A DNA stretch of 64,000 nt. It comes from Uloborus plumipes. Its lineage: Eukaryota > Arthropoda > Arachnida > Araneae > Uloboridae. The stretch is from NCBI GenBank assembly GCA_038373865.1, contig JAXGGA010001640.1, positions 81,083 to 145,082 on the forward strand, read 5' to 3'. Made by a program: the position numbers and the translations under genes. This document shows, in pieces, positions 25,937 to 39,300 of the stretch; the first letter of the stretch is position 1, and the number at the start of each line of letters is the position of its first letter. Under the pieces are notes generated by a model. That model was not told the origin of the DNA, ran no database searches, and saw only the letters and a list, made by a program, of their open reading frames with translations.

Positions 25937-27042
25937 TAGGGGTGCGACATCGAAGGCAAAACATCGATGTTTCAAGACATCGATGTTTCGAAATTAAGAC
26001 ATCAATGGTATTGATACATCGACCAAAAAACATCGATGTTTTCAAACATCGATGTTTCAAAACATCGATCTTTTTTTATAAAAATTACTTACATGTTTAA
26101 ATGTACAGTAATGCAGTAACTCCATAATACATTGCGCCTCTTTATATCGCTCAATTAGATTTATCTTTTGTCTCCTGAAAAACATCAACTGTATGATATC
26201 GATGCCAATTATAGAAAACTTTTTTATCCAGATAGACACTGCAACTGTTGATTAACTTTATAATTTTTATTTGTCGCATATTTTTATGAAACTTTTTTTG
26301 TTGAAATGTAAAACACCGTTATCTAAAAAAAATTCTAATTCAAAACAAAAACAACAATGTTTAAAAATCGTTGACCGTAAATCATCGGTGGTAATTAAAA
26401 AAAAAAAAACTATTTCAATACGAAAGGTATTGTAACTGTTAAAGATGAATCTTTTTTTTTTTTTTTGCATATTTTTATTGCTTTTTGCTGAAGTGTAAAA
26501 CAGACATCGAAAGAAAAAAAAATACGGAACGCGAAACAGCGATCATTAAAAGACATCGACCTTAATTCATCGATGGTAACTATCAAAAACGTCTTCTAAC
26601 GAGATTGATAGTGTAACGGCTGATTAACGATATAACTTTTGGCCGCATATCTTGATGATTTTTTTTCTTTGCTGAAATTTAAAACATTTACATAAAGAAT
26701 AACAATAAAATAAATAAATTTAAAAAAATGGCGAAAGCAAATTAGAAATGTTTTAGAAACATCGAGAGCAAAACATCGATAATAATCATAGAAAATGTTT
26801 TCTAATCAGATTAATACTGAAACTTCTGATTGAGGATGAAAACTTCTTAATACGTCTGCATATCGCATATTTTTATCAAGCTTTTTTTGCTGGATTATAA
26901 AACATCGACATCGAAAAAAACATCGAACCCAAAACATCGATGTTGGGAAAACATCGACCCTCAAACATCGATGGTAAAAACATCGATGTTTTAGCAAAAA
27001 CATCGATGTTTCCAAAACATCGACATCGATATCGCAGTCCTA
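25937..27042. mobile_element. hAT-like non-autonomous element rich in ACATCGATG, perfect 8 bp duplication
   Basis: ATACAGAC flanks both sides (25929-25936 and 27043-27050). The ends TAGGGGTGCGACATCGA and TCGATATCGCAGTCCTA are imperfect inverses fitting the hAT pattern. AAACATCGATGTTT-like palindromic words cluster at both ends. The centre has about four degenerate repeats of a 150-200 bp unit with GCATATTTTTAT...TTTGCTGAA. It is inserted in the 25466-28383 element. Confidence 0.92.
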
Positions 27043-27136
27043 ATACAGACCTAGAAGTTATTGATAGTTAAGCTACAAAAACTGCAAAAACTGGCAACTA
27101 TGTATTTGAGAAACTTTCATCAAAGAAAACCATTAA

Positions 27137-27636
27137 CCCTTCACTGCACGGTGTGCCAGATCTGGCACAAACCAAATAAACCCTCATATATTCCTATGAT
27201 TTTTAAATACAGTTAAACTGAGCTTTGTGCCCCTTCTAGAACATTGCTATAACAGTTTAGTGTGATGTTTATGCACTAGTTAGTTGCACTAGTCTAGGTA
27301 TTACAGTTCTTGCTTTTTAAAGAAAGAGTGTCTGCATTTCCGTTAGAAGTGTGCTTAGTCATTATTTCCTTTGTTCTAAAAATGTTTAAATACACTTAGT
27401 GGAAAGTTTGTTTATACCACTTATGGCACAAAACACATTGTAGATTATTACACTTATCGGTATACAAAGCATATGCTATGTGCTTTGTGCCATATATAGA
27501 ACAAACAATTAAAACATCATTTTTGGTGCACATTTTTAAGATTAATTTTTTTCTTCATTTTTCCTGAACTCAGGGCTATTTAAAAGGTAACAAATGATTT
27601 TTTTCATTAAAATATAAAAAATCGTGCAGTGAAGGG
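27137..27636. mobile_element. piggyBac-like MITE, 500 bp, TTAA duplication
   Basis: CCCTTCACTGCACG and CGTGCAGTGAAGGG are perfect 14 bp inverted ends flanked by TTAA (27133-27136 and 27637-27640). A palindrome GTGCCAGATCTGGCAC sits just inside the left end. No coding frame. Confidence 0.92.
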
Positions 27637-28454
27637 TTAAGTATTATTAGGTTCTAATTTTAGAGTATGATACAAATGAAAAAATCGCTGCTAAATTTGA
27701 TAGAAAGAATAGAAATAGCTACACTTATTTTTTGGTTTAATGTAAGTGATGTTTGAATTGTCACTGAGGATGAAATGATAATGTTTCTCCTTCAGCAAAC
27801 TTCAAATAGACGCTGCTATTAAGTGTATCCATTTTTTCTTTCTTATTTTATATTTTTTCTTATTTTACCAAAATTGATCTTAATCGACTCTATTATGTTT
27901 ATTCAACACTAATTTATATGTAAAAGCAAAAAATATGCCTAACGACTTTTAATGAATTTGACAGACACAATTGTTTTGTATTCTGCTTTATAATTTTCTG
28001 TCATACACATTTAAATGTAAGTAGATATCTCGTTAATGGATACATTTACAAAAAAATATTTCCTACTAAAATTTTACATGCTTTATCAGGTAGGACCCGC
28101 AAGCTCCTTTTTTTAGATATGCTCACTTTAAATATAAAAATATGGGGGTGGCCCACTTACCCCTTCCGAGGGGATAAGTGGGTCCCTACGTCATTTTTTA
28201 AAGAATACGATAGGTGAAAATATTCAAAGCTTTTTTTTTGGAAATAATGCTGAACTTGTGTTTATTAATAATGTCCAAGATAAAATAAGCCAACAAGTTT
28301 AAACTGTTTTGCTTTGAAGCTGCTATATAAGGAATTAAAAACGAACTATTCTAAAAAGGGGGCCCACTTACCCTGACTAACCCTATTTGAAATTAGTATG
28401 GTTCCACGTCGTTTGATACGACTCAAAATGCTTTTTAATATTCTTCCCCTTATT

Positions 28455-28596
28455 CTGTACCTCAGAACCAGACTAACGTAAGTCCATTTTCGTCATTTTT
28501 CGGTAGAGGGGAAAAACGATTGTCGAATACATCGTTTTTCCCCTCTACTGAAAAATGACGAAAATGGACTTACGTTAGTCTGGTTCTGAGGTACAG
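28455..28596. mobile_element. Nearly perfect 142 bp palindrome (foldback MITE)
   Basis: Arms of about 63 bp (starting CTGTACCTCAGAACC) pair with one mismatch around a roughly 10 bp loop. TATT flanks both sides (28451-28454 and 28597-28600). The homologous site in copy 1 (near 23125) lacks it. The low arm divergence suggests a recent insertion. Confidence 0.9.
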
Positions 28597-28799
28597 TATT
28601 GTTATCTCTATTATGTAATCCCCTATTTCGGTAAAGTCAGAGGCCTGACGCATGCGTAAATGCGCGGAAGGTTTTACTTAAGATCAGACAGTACGTGCAA
28701 TCCTCAAAAGGGAAGTTTTGCATATTGATTAGTCTGTGGATAGAAGTCTTCAGAACAACAATGACTAAATCGCTCCCCTCCCCCTTTTGATAAATGTAC

Positions 28800-29130
28800 T
28801 TATTTTAATGTGTTTTCAATTTTTATTTATTTATTTATTTTTGTGAAAGCAATGGCAGATTTTTTTTTTTTTTTAACGAGAAAAGGATTAGCTTGTTTTA
28901 AAAGTGCTACTGCTTTATTTGCTCGTTTACTTTCTTTTTTCCTATCTATTTCATCAGATAAGAGAGCATACTTTGTTTTTATAAATCAACTTTAAATGCT
29001 AAACATGTATGTTCGACATACATTTGCAGTTTTAGATAATTAAAAAAATATGGATCAGATGGCAGAATGTGCTTTTGTAAGGCTCTTTTAGTTCTGGATG
29101 GAACTTCTCGTTATGTGGCTCTGTAGAGAA
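28800..29130 (+). repeat. Diverged fragment of the 35-39 kb Helitron-like repeat
   Basis: The text CTATTTCATCAGAT...GAGAG, AAATCAACTTTAAATGCTAAA, GGATCAGATG and TTTAGTTCTGGATGGAACTTCT matches 39430-39625 in order. The copy is more diverged than the one at 48.8 kb. It lies just upstream of the first visible SEC14-like exon. Confidence 0.65.
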
Positions 29131-29229
29131 GCATTGCTAAGTTTCCTGTCACAGTAGTTGAAAGAAAGGTTATCTTGCTTTTACTTATCGCAAATAAAAT
29201 CTAATGATTTTAATGTTTCATTTTCACAG

Positions 29230-29320
29230 GTGGCTGAAAAATATGAGAGGACCGGCCTGATTGGGATTGCTAAAGACGGGACGCCCATTCGATACATATC
29301 TTTTGGGGTGGATTATCAAG
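29230..29320 (+). CDS. SEC14-like exon a (first visible)
   Basis: The acceptor TTTTCACAG precedes GTGGCTGAA. The exon encodes 30 residues including VAEKYERTGLIGIAKDG and ends in phase 1 before GTTAGA. It aligns with the start of the CRAL-TRIO domain of SEC14L proteins, where a G-x-D-x-x-G-x-P stretch precedes the first strand. No ATG occurs in frame at its start, so it is internal and earlier exons must exist. Confidence 0.9.
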
Positions 29321-30264
29321 GTTAGAAAAAGTGATTTTTTCTGTAATTTGTTATATAATTGTAACAAAAGTTACCCTAATAAATAATTGTTCTATTTCAA
29401 AGTTAACTCTTTATTTATTTCTAATGCTTCACTCTTACTCTTACAGCGACATGGACAAAATCTTTTCATTTACCATTATTTATTTATTATGTAATTTTTT
29501 ACTTCTTTATTTATTTTAGGTTTCATAATGTCCATGTCGGGATACGAGCAATGTCTGTACTTTTCACACATTATGGAATCGGATCTTGCAGCTGCAAGAA
29601 AAGAAATCGAAAAGGTAGGGAGCCTGATATCTATATATACTGTAGAGCTTTGATTTTATGTTTTCAGTAGGACAAGAGATGAAAAACGTACTAAGCGGAA
29701 AAACATAAAATCGGAGACGGCATTAATAATCTAACCATATCCTTGTAAAAATTGACCCTTATCGAATGAACTAGTGGGGAAAGTGTAACCTTTGCTTGTT
29801 TTTGTTTTTAATCACAGTTGTTCTTATACCTGCAAATTTGCTTGTTTGGTATTTGCAAAAAAATAAAAAAAAAAAAAAACAGGAAAAAGGAGAGAATTTC
29901 AAGAAGGAGTATAAGCAGCTTTGGTCTCAATTGTTCTGAAGGAAGAACAGATGAGACGATCGGAGCAACTCCTCTTACTTAGGACCGTAAGACAGAACAT
30001 AAACAATGCCAGAGCTGTTTTGAACAGCTAAAAGAATAATTCTGTGGCTTGGTTCTAAAAGGGCCAATGTCAATTTTTTCACATTCTGTGTTTTTTTTCA
30101 TCAAAAGTTTCCAATTTAGTAAAACTCTAATTCTACAATGGCCAATGTCTATATAATAATATTATATAATAATATAATATAGACATAATATACTATATAT
30201 AATACTATATAATAATATTATATAGACATTGGCCTTTGTACAATTAGAGTTTTACTAAATTGGA

Positions 30265-30363
<99 letters not shown>

Positions 30364-33300
30364 TTCCAATCCGATGTTGCTAAGAACTTTTTTCTTCTTC
30401 TAGACTGGTGGAAATGAGCAAAATGAAGTGACATATATTTTCGATATGGAAGATTTCTCCCTTCAGGACTGTATGCATAAATGCGGTGAGTACAGCTTTA
30501 TACGAATATCTTCTGCTTTAGAATTGACCTAAATCAACTGCAATCTTTGAGCGTTGTAATCTAGAACTCATATACTTATTTAATAGTATACATGTTATTA
30601 GGAAAAAATATGATAGAATACTCTTTAGAATTAAAGAAAAATGACTTCTTTCTTTCAGTCATGGAGAGTGGCATGGACTTCTTCCGCCTACTTCAAGATC
30701 ATTACCCAGAAGTATGGAGGAATGTTCTCATTGTTAACGGTAAATTATTCTTTTTTACTTCCTTTTATGTAGTAAAAGAAGTATTGTGATCACGAAAAAC
30801 ATTTCACTCAAATTTCGATCTAAATGTTGACTTTACTCACCCCCGAATGAATGTCGTGTAGTTTTTTCGACCTATCAGCACTTGCATATGTACCTAACAA
30901 CATACAAACAGCCGAAAAATTCATTTCGACCATCCCCGAGTAAATTACGACGAGTTTTCTCATGACGTCTGTATGAACGTATGTGCGGATGTATGTGTAT
31001 CGCATAACTCAAAAACTGTATGCCGTAGAAGCTTCTGGTTTAGTATGTAGGCTCTGAGATGGATCTAGTTGTGCACCTCCCCTTGTGGTTGCATTTGAAT
31101 AATCCCAATTTTACCCTTTTTGGGGGTAAATCAATGTTAATTTCAATGCAGATTAAGTGATCTGATTTGGCGCTACCGCTTGGCGATATATCGCCAAGTT
31201 TTTAGTCGGCGTTTGCCGCCAACTTGGCGACAAATTTGGCGAAAAAATGATGTTTTTGAATTTGGATCCAATTTGGTGCTCTTAGCGATATTTTGTGAAA
31301 AATGCACTAAATCATGTTAAAATCGGCAATATTTAGAAAATGAAATATTGTAAAACATTATTTTGCATTGATTGGTGACAAACTGGATTGTAAATGTTTG
31401 AATTGTTATCTTGCTCACTCAAAGGCACTATTTTAACCCTTGAGGCATCTATTATGGCATTTAAACGTCAAAGGAAGTAGTGTGGCGTTCACACCAGATT
31501 TTGTGTACTGCTGTTGTTGTTGTTGCTGTCTTGTGCCAGCTAGGCTGGCAGTTTGGGGTGCCTTGCTTCACTTTGTCAACTGTACCGTTATTTGGTGTGA
31601 AGTCCGACTTCCACAGCATGTCATAAGGGCTATAAATGGGATAGGCAACCAGTCACAGCACAACAGCATATCCACACAAAGAACGGACTAGAGAGAAAGA
31701 GAGAAAATGTGAGCATACATGCCCGAGCTGGGATTCGAACCCGGAACCTCCCCATCCGCAGTTAGGATACTCTGACCACTAGACAGGTTGACCGTATTGC
31801 TTATGGTACATATTGCTCTTCATATCAACTGCTTGGCCATTGATGATTCATGTCAAACAAAACTGGACAATCTTAATGACAGGTCTCCTATGCAGAACAG
31901 TCAGCTATTGGGCATTACAGCCACGATAAGGTCAACCTGCTGGTCAAATTTTCAAAATTAATATTTCTAAACAAACAAGGTATCATTTTAAAGCTAAAGA
32001 GTTTTATATTTTGAAATTTATGTCTAAATTTTGATAACTTAAGTTTTAACTAAGTTACAAGTGGTCAAACTAAGGTCAACATCCAGAGCGTTTTCAAACT
32101 ACATTTGACGACTCTCAAAGAAGCTTTGTTTTTTCCAAAATATACATACTAAAATTATGAATTAAAACGAATAACTATTTACATATTCAACGTACAACAG
32201 GTGATGTTGCAAAAATGTGTGAGAATATAATTCATTTGGATTTGTGACAGAATTCCCATGGGGCACATTAAGTGTTTTACGTCCGACACCAAAATATACG
32301 ATTAATTATGCTGGGCCAATAATTTTAAAGCTACATACATCTAACTTTGTATACAAAGTAAGATCTTTGGTCTCATTGATGTAACCTATTAACATTTTGT
32401 GACAAGTAAATATTTTTAATTAAAATCTAGGTGTCGGACGTAAAGAATTTTTTTACGTCCGACACCGTTTACGTCCGACACTGTTACATTCCTTATATAA
32501 CACTTGTTTACAACTGTGATTCTCCATATTTTGCCTTTAATTACAAAGTTAAAGTGAAGCATGATTAAAAAAAATAATTTTGACTTTACTGTGCATACAT
32601 ATACTTTAAATTTACTTATTAAATAGTAAATTTTGCTTCAGAATAATACTTTAAAAGTTTTTTCTCTCCTCATGAGACATTTATATTAAGACACTTAGGC
32701 AGGGATTCAAGTGAAACAGCACTGCGATCGCTTCGAATTGCAACCGCTACTGGAAGTGAATTACATTATCATCAACTTAACTTGGCATGACGTCACTACG
32801 GGTGGAGCCAATAAGAGCTCACAAGCACTCAGCGATCTCCTCTTATTCGCCAAGTAGGCTGTGACGTTTTATCTAGCTCGTTTTTCATAGGCAAACGTCA
32901 CGCTGACGTCACGATGTTTTTATCAAGAAACGTTCTAATCTAATTCATTTCCAGTAGCGATTGTAATTTGCGATGTCCTGTTTCACTTGAATCCCTGCCT
33001 TACAATGCATCTGAGTTGTTCTGGGAACTCTTGAATTTTTAAAAAGTGTATATACATATTATTGCTTTGAAAGTAAGCAACCCAACTCTTAAGTATTCAT
33101 CTAAAGTTTTAAAGGCTAGATCATCACAACACAACCTGTATTCTGTTTCGCAAAGAGTCAGAACACATGGATTTCGTAGTTGGATTTGTACAAGTGGATG
33201 CTTACATTTTTACTTTCTTCTATATCTAATATATAGAAGAAAGTATTGGATTCGTGAAAATTTTCGAATGTCGAATTTTGACGGATTTGCACGTTTTGAG

Positions 33301-36300
33301 GTGCGCTGAGTCCATTTCGACCATTTTTGGAAAATGTCTGTGTGTGTGTGTGTCTGTGTGAGTCTGTATGTGTGTGACCAGTTGTTGTGGCCGCGCTGGA
33401 ACAAAAACTACTGCATGAAATCGAACAAAAATTTTTGCACATATGTACCACCATGTGAACTGGTGCACCTGACTTTTTTTAGCGAATTCCTCCAAGGGGT
33501 GGAGCAATCGCACGTGTTCTGCGTGGAGGTGATTGCTATATCTCAGGAAGTAACCGGCGAAATCAAACGAAAATTGATCCATAAGTAGACCCTACTGAGT
33601 ACAGGTGCTGATTTAATTTGCGTGTCAATATCTCGAAGGGGGGTGGAGCAATCGCACGTGTTCTGTGCGGGGGTGATTGCTATATCCCAGGAAGTAACCG
33701 GCGGAATCAATCGAAAATTGGTCCATAGGTATACCTTATTGAGTACAAGTGCTGATTCAATTTGTGTGTCAATATCTCAAAGGAGGGTGGAGCAATCAAA
33801 AGTTCTTATTTTGTCATTGCACCTACTGTATCTCCAGAAATATTGCTGCGATTTGAATGAAATTTGGAATAACACTAACCCAATATGGAAGCAAGCATCG
33901 ATTAAATTTTGGCGCCAATCGCCCAGGGGGACGGTGGTGTGATTTTTGCGCTTAGTCAACAATGCGAAAAATTAATTCATTAAAAAATCGCTTTCACGCT
34001 ATTTAATTATCAAAACAGCTGAAAACTTTCAATGATTTGAAATTTTTAACTGCTGCCAATTTCTTTTTACTAACAAATAAAATGTTTGCAATTAATCTAA
34101 ACAAGGCTTTTGCAATGATTTCCAATTTCGCTCATTGATTCTGCATTTGCAGGGTTATTACGATAATTGGGAAATTGGAGCTGTCTCCAATTATTCGGGC
34201 GAGTACGTATTTTATTTTGTAACCGGAATTCATAAGATAGATATAGAAGAAAGTTTCGTGACGGCCACGACAGCTAGTTTATCAGTGTAATGATTAATAT
34301 TCATATTTGCTGGCTGATGGTGGTTGATGCCATAGGAGGCACTGTGAAAAAAATCGTTTGGCGCCGCGTTAAAGCAGGAAAAATGACGGTGACAAAAGCG
34401 GAGCAATTTTCTCAAGTTTCAGCACTTTTAAATCCAAATATGCACATAAAGTATATTCCAGCAAAAGATATACACATAGATACAAAGCATTTGCATCAGC
34501 ACTGGAAAGCTGTTTTCCATATTCCAAACATCAAATCTGCTCATTTTGCCAAATCAGTTGGACACAATTAAGTTCAAATTTGTGACATAGCACGTGATAA
34601 CAAATTAAGAATCTGATAATTCCGGGATCGAAGAATCTGCAGATCTTGATGCAGTAAACATCAATGACTGGGTTGTGGTAACGCATGATGCCATGCTTTG
34701 TCTTGGATGTATCACAAAAAAAATTACATTGTAGTATTAGTTATGCATAGTTCTAAAGGTTATTTTAAATGGCCAAGAACTGAGGACAAAATATTTTACA
34801 AATTACGGGACATTATAAACGTATTCGTCCTCAGATCCCAACAGGAAAAAGGGGCAGTTTAAATTTGATGAACCCTTTTAAATGTTAAAAAATAATATGT
34901 GTGACCTAGGAATAAAATTTAAGCTAATTTTCTTATTTAAAACTGTAATCATTGCATTTAAGAACAACGGTTTAGGTCCAATTCGAAGAGTTTACGTCCG
35001 ACACCGCAAATTTACGTCCGACACCAAGGTAAAAGTAGTTCCAAGCTCATTTTATTCAAAACAATATCATTAGAAAACTGTAAAATATGCTTTAATCATA
35101 AGTATACTATCGATCTTAGCTGTTTTTGAAATTAAAAGGTAAGCCAATTCGCAGAGTTTCAGTAAATTTTAAGTGAATCTCCAATTTTACTATTTGTGCG
35201 TTTACGTCCGACACCAACTCTTTAAATCTTCTTAATTTCTATTTAAGAGATCTATTTTAAAAAACTAACATGATTTTTTAGCCTACTTTCCCGTTAAAAA
35301 TAAAAGAAAGACGAAAAAAGTATTAAAAGTAGCTTAATCATCTAAAAAATATCGCCAAGTACAAAAAATATCGCCAAGTTAAAAAAATATCGCCAAGTTA
35401 AAAAAATAAAAAAGTAAAATGAATATCGAAAAATTAAAAATTTGAAAGTAGGGTATTGAGATGGGGGTCATTCCATTTTAAATCAACAAATTTTCAAAAA
35501 AGTTGTTGCATCACCATTTTTGATTTTGATGAAAATTTGCATGTGTATTCCTTTTACTTCCCAGAGCTCAAAATAGTGTTCATTTTATTTTTAAAAAATT
35601 TACCCTTTGATATATAGGCCCATTTTGTTGTTGGCAACAGCGAAAATCGGGCGTTTTAATGCTTTGTCTTATGAACTATAACTTTTTTTCTATCAAAGAT
35701 TTTGAGCTCAACTATAGCTCATTGGAAAGCTAAGAAAAAGAACTTTTTATATATGCTATCAATAAATTTCAGATTTAAAAAAAATACTTATTTTTTCAAG
35801 GTCAAAGTCCACGACGAAGATGATATTTTTTACTACTTTCGAATATTAAAAAACCCATGAAGGGTTCAAAGTAACAAGCCGATTTTTTCATCATATATTC
35901 ATAGTCATGGTTACTTACTGTATAAAAAAAATTGGCTTGTTATTCCACCCCCTTTATGAGATATGCCCCCCCAAAGTTGTAAATTTTTTAAAAAATCCAA
36001 TTTTCAACGCTAAAAAAATGCATGTGGGGGCAAGATAAAAATTTTTTTACATGTGGTATTTTAAGTACTTTTTACCAGCTTTCTAATAAAACAAAAGTTG
36101 CTTTGTTATTCAAAGGCGTTTGGCAGATATAAGGGACTGAACTTTCAAAAAATTGCACAAAAACAACACGATTATTTTCATTTTTTTAAATCTTTTTTTT
36201 TATTTAAATGTAATTATATACCTTATTCTTTGCCTTAAATGCTAAAAAAAGACTAAGAAGAGCAATGAAGAAACATATTCAAAGTTTAATAAGATAATTT

Positions 36301-39300
36301 AATATTTTTAACACCTGGGAATATAGAATACCACTAAACTTGTCTGATTTTTAAACATCTGATTGCTACCTACAACAGGACTGAGCATTTCTCAACTTGT
36401 CCAGGTTTGTTCATACCATGTGGTCATCCTTGTTCTGACTTGCTCTCACATGTGTTATCTTAGCTGTCTTTCAAATTCTGAAAGAAGTAGGTTGTTGAGC
36501 TAGTGTTTCTGCTGTAAAATCTTGTGAAGCTGGTGTGATTTCTCTTCATTTCAAGTTCATTCATATTCACAGAATGTTTTGTTAAAGGTAAAAGAAGAAA
36601 TTCTTTAGAATCCTCAAATATAAATTTAAATTTGTCTTTCTGCATGTAAACTGTGAATAAGTTATGGATAACCCTAAATGCTCCATAGGAGTTTTTGAGA
36701 ATGATGATTGTAATATTTTAAGTTACAGTAGGCAGTCTACTGTAAATAGTATTTCTGAGTACAGTGATGATGATAAAACTTTACTGCACCTGAGAACTAG
36801 GTGTAAAACTATTGAAACTGTTTGTACCTACCAGCAAGAAGTTCCATAAAGGTGGCAAAACTTGGCAAGAAATTTTTTTGCATGGTAGGTACAAACAGTT
36901 TCAATAGTTTTACACCCAGTACTCAGGTGCAGTAAAGTTTTATCATCATCACTGTACTCGGAAATACTATTTACAGTAGACTGCCTACTGTAACTTAAAA
37001 TATTACAATCATCATTCTCAAAAACTCCTATGGAGCATTTAGGGTTATCCATAACTTATTCACAGTTTACATGTAGAAAGACAAATTTAAATTTATATTT
37101 AGGGATTCTAAAGAATTTCTTCTTTTACCTTCAACAAAACATTCTGTGAATATGAATGAACTTGAAATGAAAAGAAATCACACCAGCTTCACAAGATTTT
37201 ACAGCAGAAACACTAGCTCAACAACCTACTTCTTTCAGAATTTGAAAGACAACTAAGATACACATGTGAGAGAAAGTCAGAACAAGGATGACCACATGGT
37301 ATGAACAACCCTGGACAAGTTGAGAAATGCTCAGTCCTGTTGTAGGTAGCAACCAGATGTTTAAAAATCAGACAAGTTTAGTGGTATTCTATATTCCCAG
37401 GTGTTAAAAATATTAAATTATCTTATTAAACTTTAAATATGTTTCTTCATTGCTCCTCTTAGTCTTTTTTTAGCATTTAAGGCAAAGAATAAGGTATATA
37501 ATTACATTTAAATAAAAAAAAGGATTTAAAAAAATGAAAATAATCGTGATGTTTTTGTGCAATTTTTTGAAAGTTCAGTCCCTTATATCTGCCAAACGCC
37601 TTTGAATAACAAAGCAACTTTTGTTTTATTAGAAAGCTGGTAAAAAGTACTTAAAATACCACATGTAAAAAATTTTTTATCTTGCCCCCCACATGCATTT
37701 TTTTAGCGTTGAAAATTGGATTTTTTAAAAAATTTACAACTTTGGGGGGGCATATCTCATAAAGGGGGTGGAATAACAAGCCAATTTTTTTTATACAGTA
37801 AGTAACCATGACTATGAATATATGATGGAAAAATCGGCTTGTTACTTTGAAACCTTCATGGGTTTTTTAATGTTCGAAAGTAGTAAAAAATGTAATTTTC
37901 GTCGTGAACTTTGACCTTGAAAAAAGAAGTATTTTTTTTTAATCTGAAATTTATTGATAGCATATATAAAAAGATCTTTTTCTTAGCTTTCCAATGAGCT
38001 ATAGTTGAGCTCAAAATCTTTGATAGAAAAAAAGTTATAGTTCATAAGGCAAAGCATCAAAACGCCCGATTTTCGCTGTTGCCAACAACAAAAAGGGCCT
38101 ATATATCAAAGGGTAAATTTTTTAAAAATAAAATGAACACTTTTTTGAGCTCTGAGAAGTAAAAGGAATACACATGCAAATTTTCATCAAAATCAAAAAT
38201 GGTGATGCGCACCCCATTTGTTGATTTAAAATGGAATGACCCATGGGGAATTTGTGTGTCGGTCGGTCGGTCTGTCGGTCTGTCTGTCCCCCCCCTAATA
38301 ACTTTTGAATGAACATTCCGATTTGGACAAACTTTTTTTTGTTGGAAAGATCTCGGCGAGTACAGCTCATTCCCATATTTGATTTTTCGATTTGAACAAT
38401 TTTTGGTTCAACTTTGAACCGTTCAAACAACCGGTCCCGCGATGCTAACTTTTGAGTGAACAGTCCGATTTGAACAAACTTTTTTTTGTTCGAAAGATCT
38501 TTTCAAGGATACTTCAGTCCCGTATCTACATTTTCGACTTGAACAATTTTTCGTTCAACATTGAACCGTTCAAACAAGCTGTCACCCCTAATAACTTTTG
38601 AATGAACAGTCCGATTTAAACAAATTATTTTTTGTTCGAAGCATCTCGGGAAGGATACTTCATTACCGTATTTAAATTTTCAGTTTGAACATTTTTTCGT
38701 TCAACATTGAACCGTTCAAGCAACCTTTCCTCATCTAATAACTTCTGAGTGAACCATCCGAATGGAATAAACTTTTTTTTGTGTGAAAGATCTCGGAGAG
38801 GATCATTCCCAGATTTCGCTTTTTGATTTGAAACATTTTTCGTTCAATATTGAACCGTTCAGAAAAAAAAAATTAACATTAGCGCCTACGGAGAATTTAA
38901 GTTGAATGTTGATCCTGAACTTAAAGTCGGATTTCCTTCAAACTAACTTTGCAAGAAAATGGTTTTGATAAGCAATATTTGTAAAGTACTTTTCTGAATA
39001 ATCTTCTGTGAGGACTCTGATTCCGACTCCGACTCCGCAAACATGGCGGAAATGCAGGCTCAGAAAAAAAAAATGACTGACTGTGCAGACGATTTTTGTT
39101 TATTTATTCATTTGTTTTATTTTATTTATTATTATTTTTTTTTTGGCAGACGATTTTTTTTGTAACAAAAATAGTTTCATTCACGGGGGTATTTTATTCT
39201 TTATTTATATTTAACAACTGGCAACGGATTAAAAGTGAAATTCGAGACATTTTATCAACGGACGAGTTTTTTTTTTTTCTTTTTTTTTCCTTTCTTTGAT

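Larger units (their letters stand above)
25466..28383. mobile_element. TA-flanked element with GGTAAGTGGG iterons
   Basis: The left end GAGTTGGTTCGGGTAAGTGG and right end CCACTTACCCTGACTAACCC are imperfect inverses flanked by TA (25464-25465 and 28384-28385). GGTAAGTGGGTCC-type words recur inside at about 25809, 25840 and 28150-28185. It carries a hAT-like element and a piggyBac-like element and has no transposase. The TA duplication and repeat style suggest a pogo or Tc1/mariner derivative. Comparison with copy 1 at 22.7 kb confirms the insertion point. Confidence 0.8.
25320..28693 (+). mobile_element. TACTGTC-ended repeat, copy 2, split by nested insertions
   Basis: The halves 25320-25465 and 28384-28693 together match copy 1 at 22735-23221. 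They are separated by the 2,918 bp TA-flanked element, and a 142 bp palindrome interrupts the right half. Confidence 0.75.

Noticed and set aside
25797..27015. Minus-strand frames rich in HRCL/TSMF
   Set aside because: Produced by the repeated ACATCGATG words of the hAT-like element.
31721..31790. tRNA gene on the minus strand
   Set aside because: A and B boxes are present but the acceptor stem does not pair and the unit continues into a SINE body.
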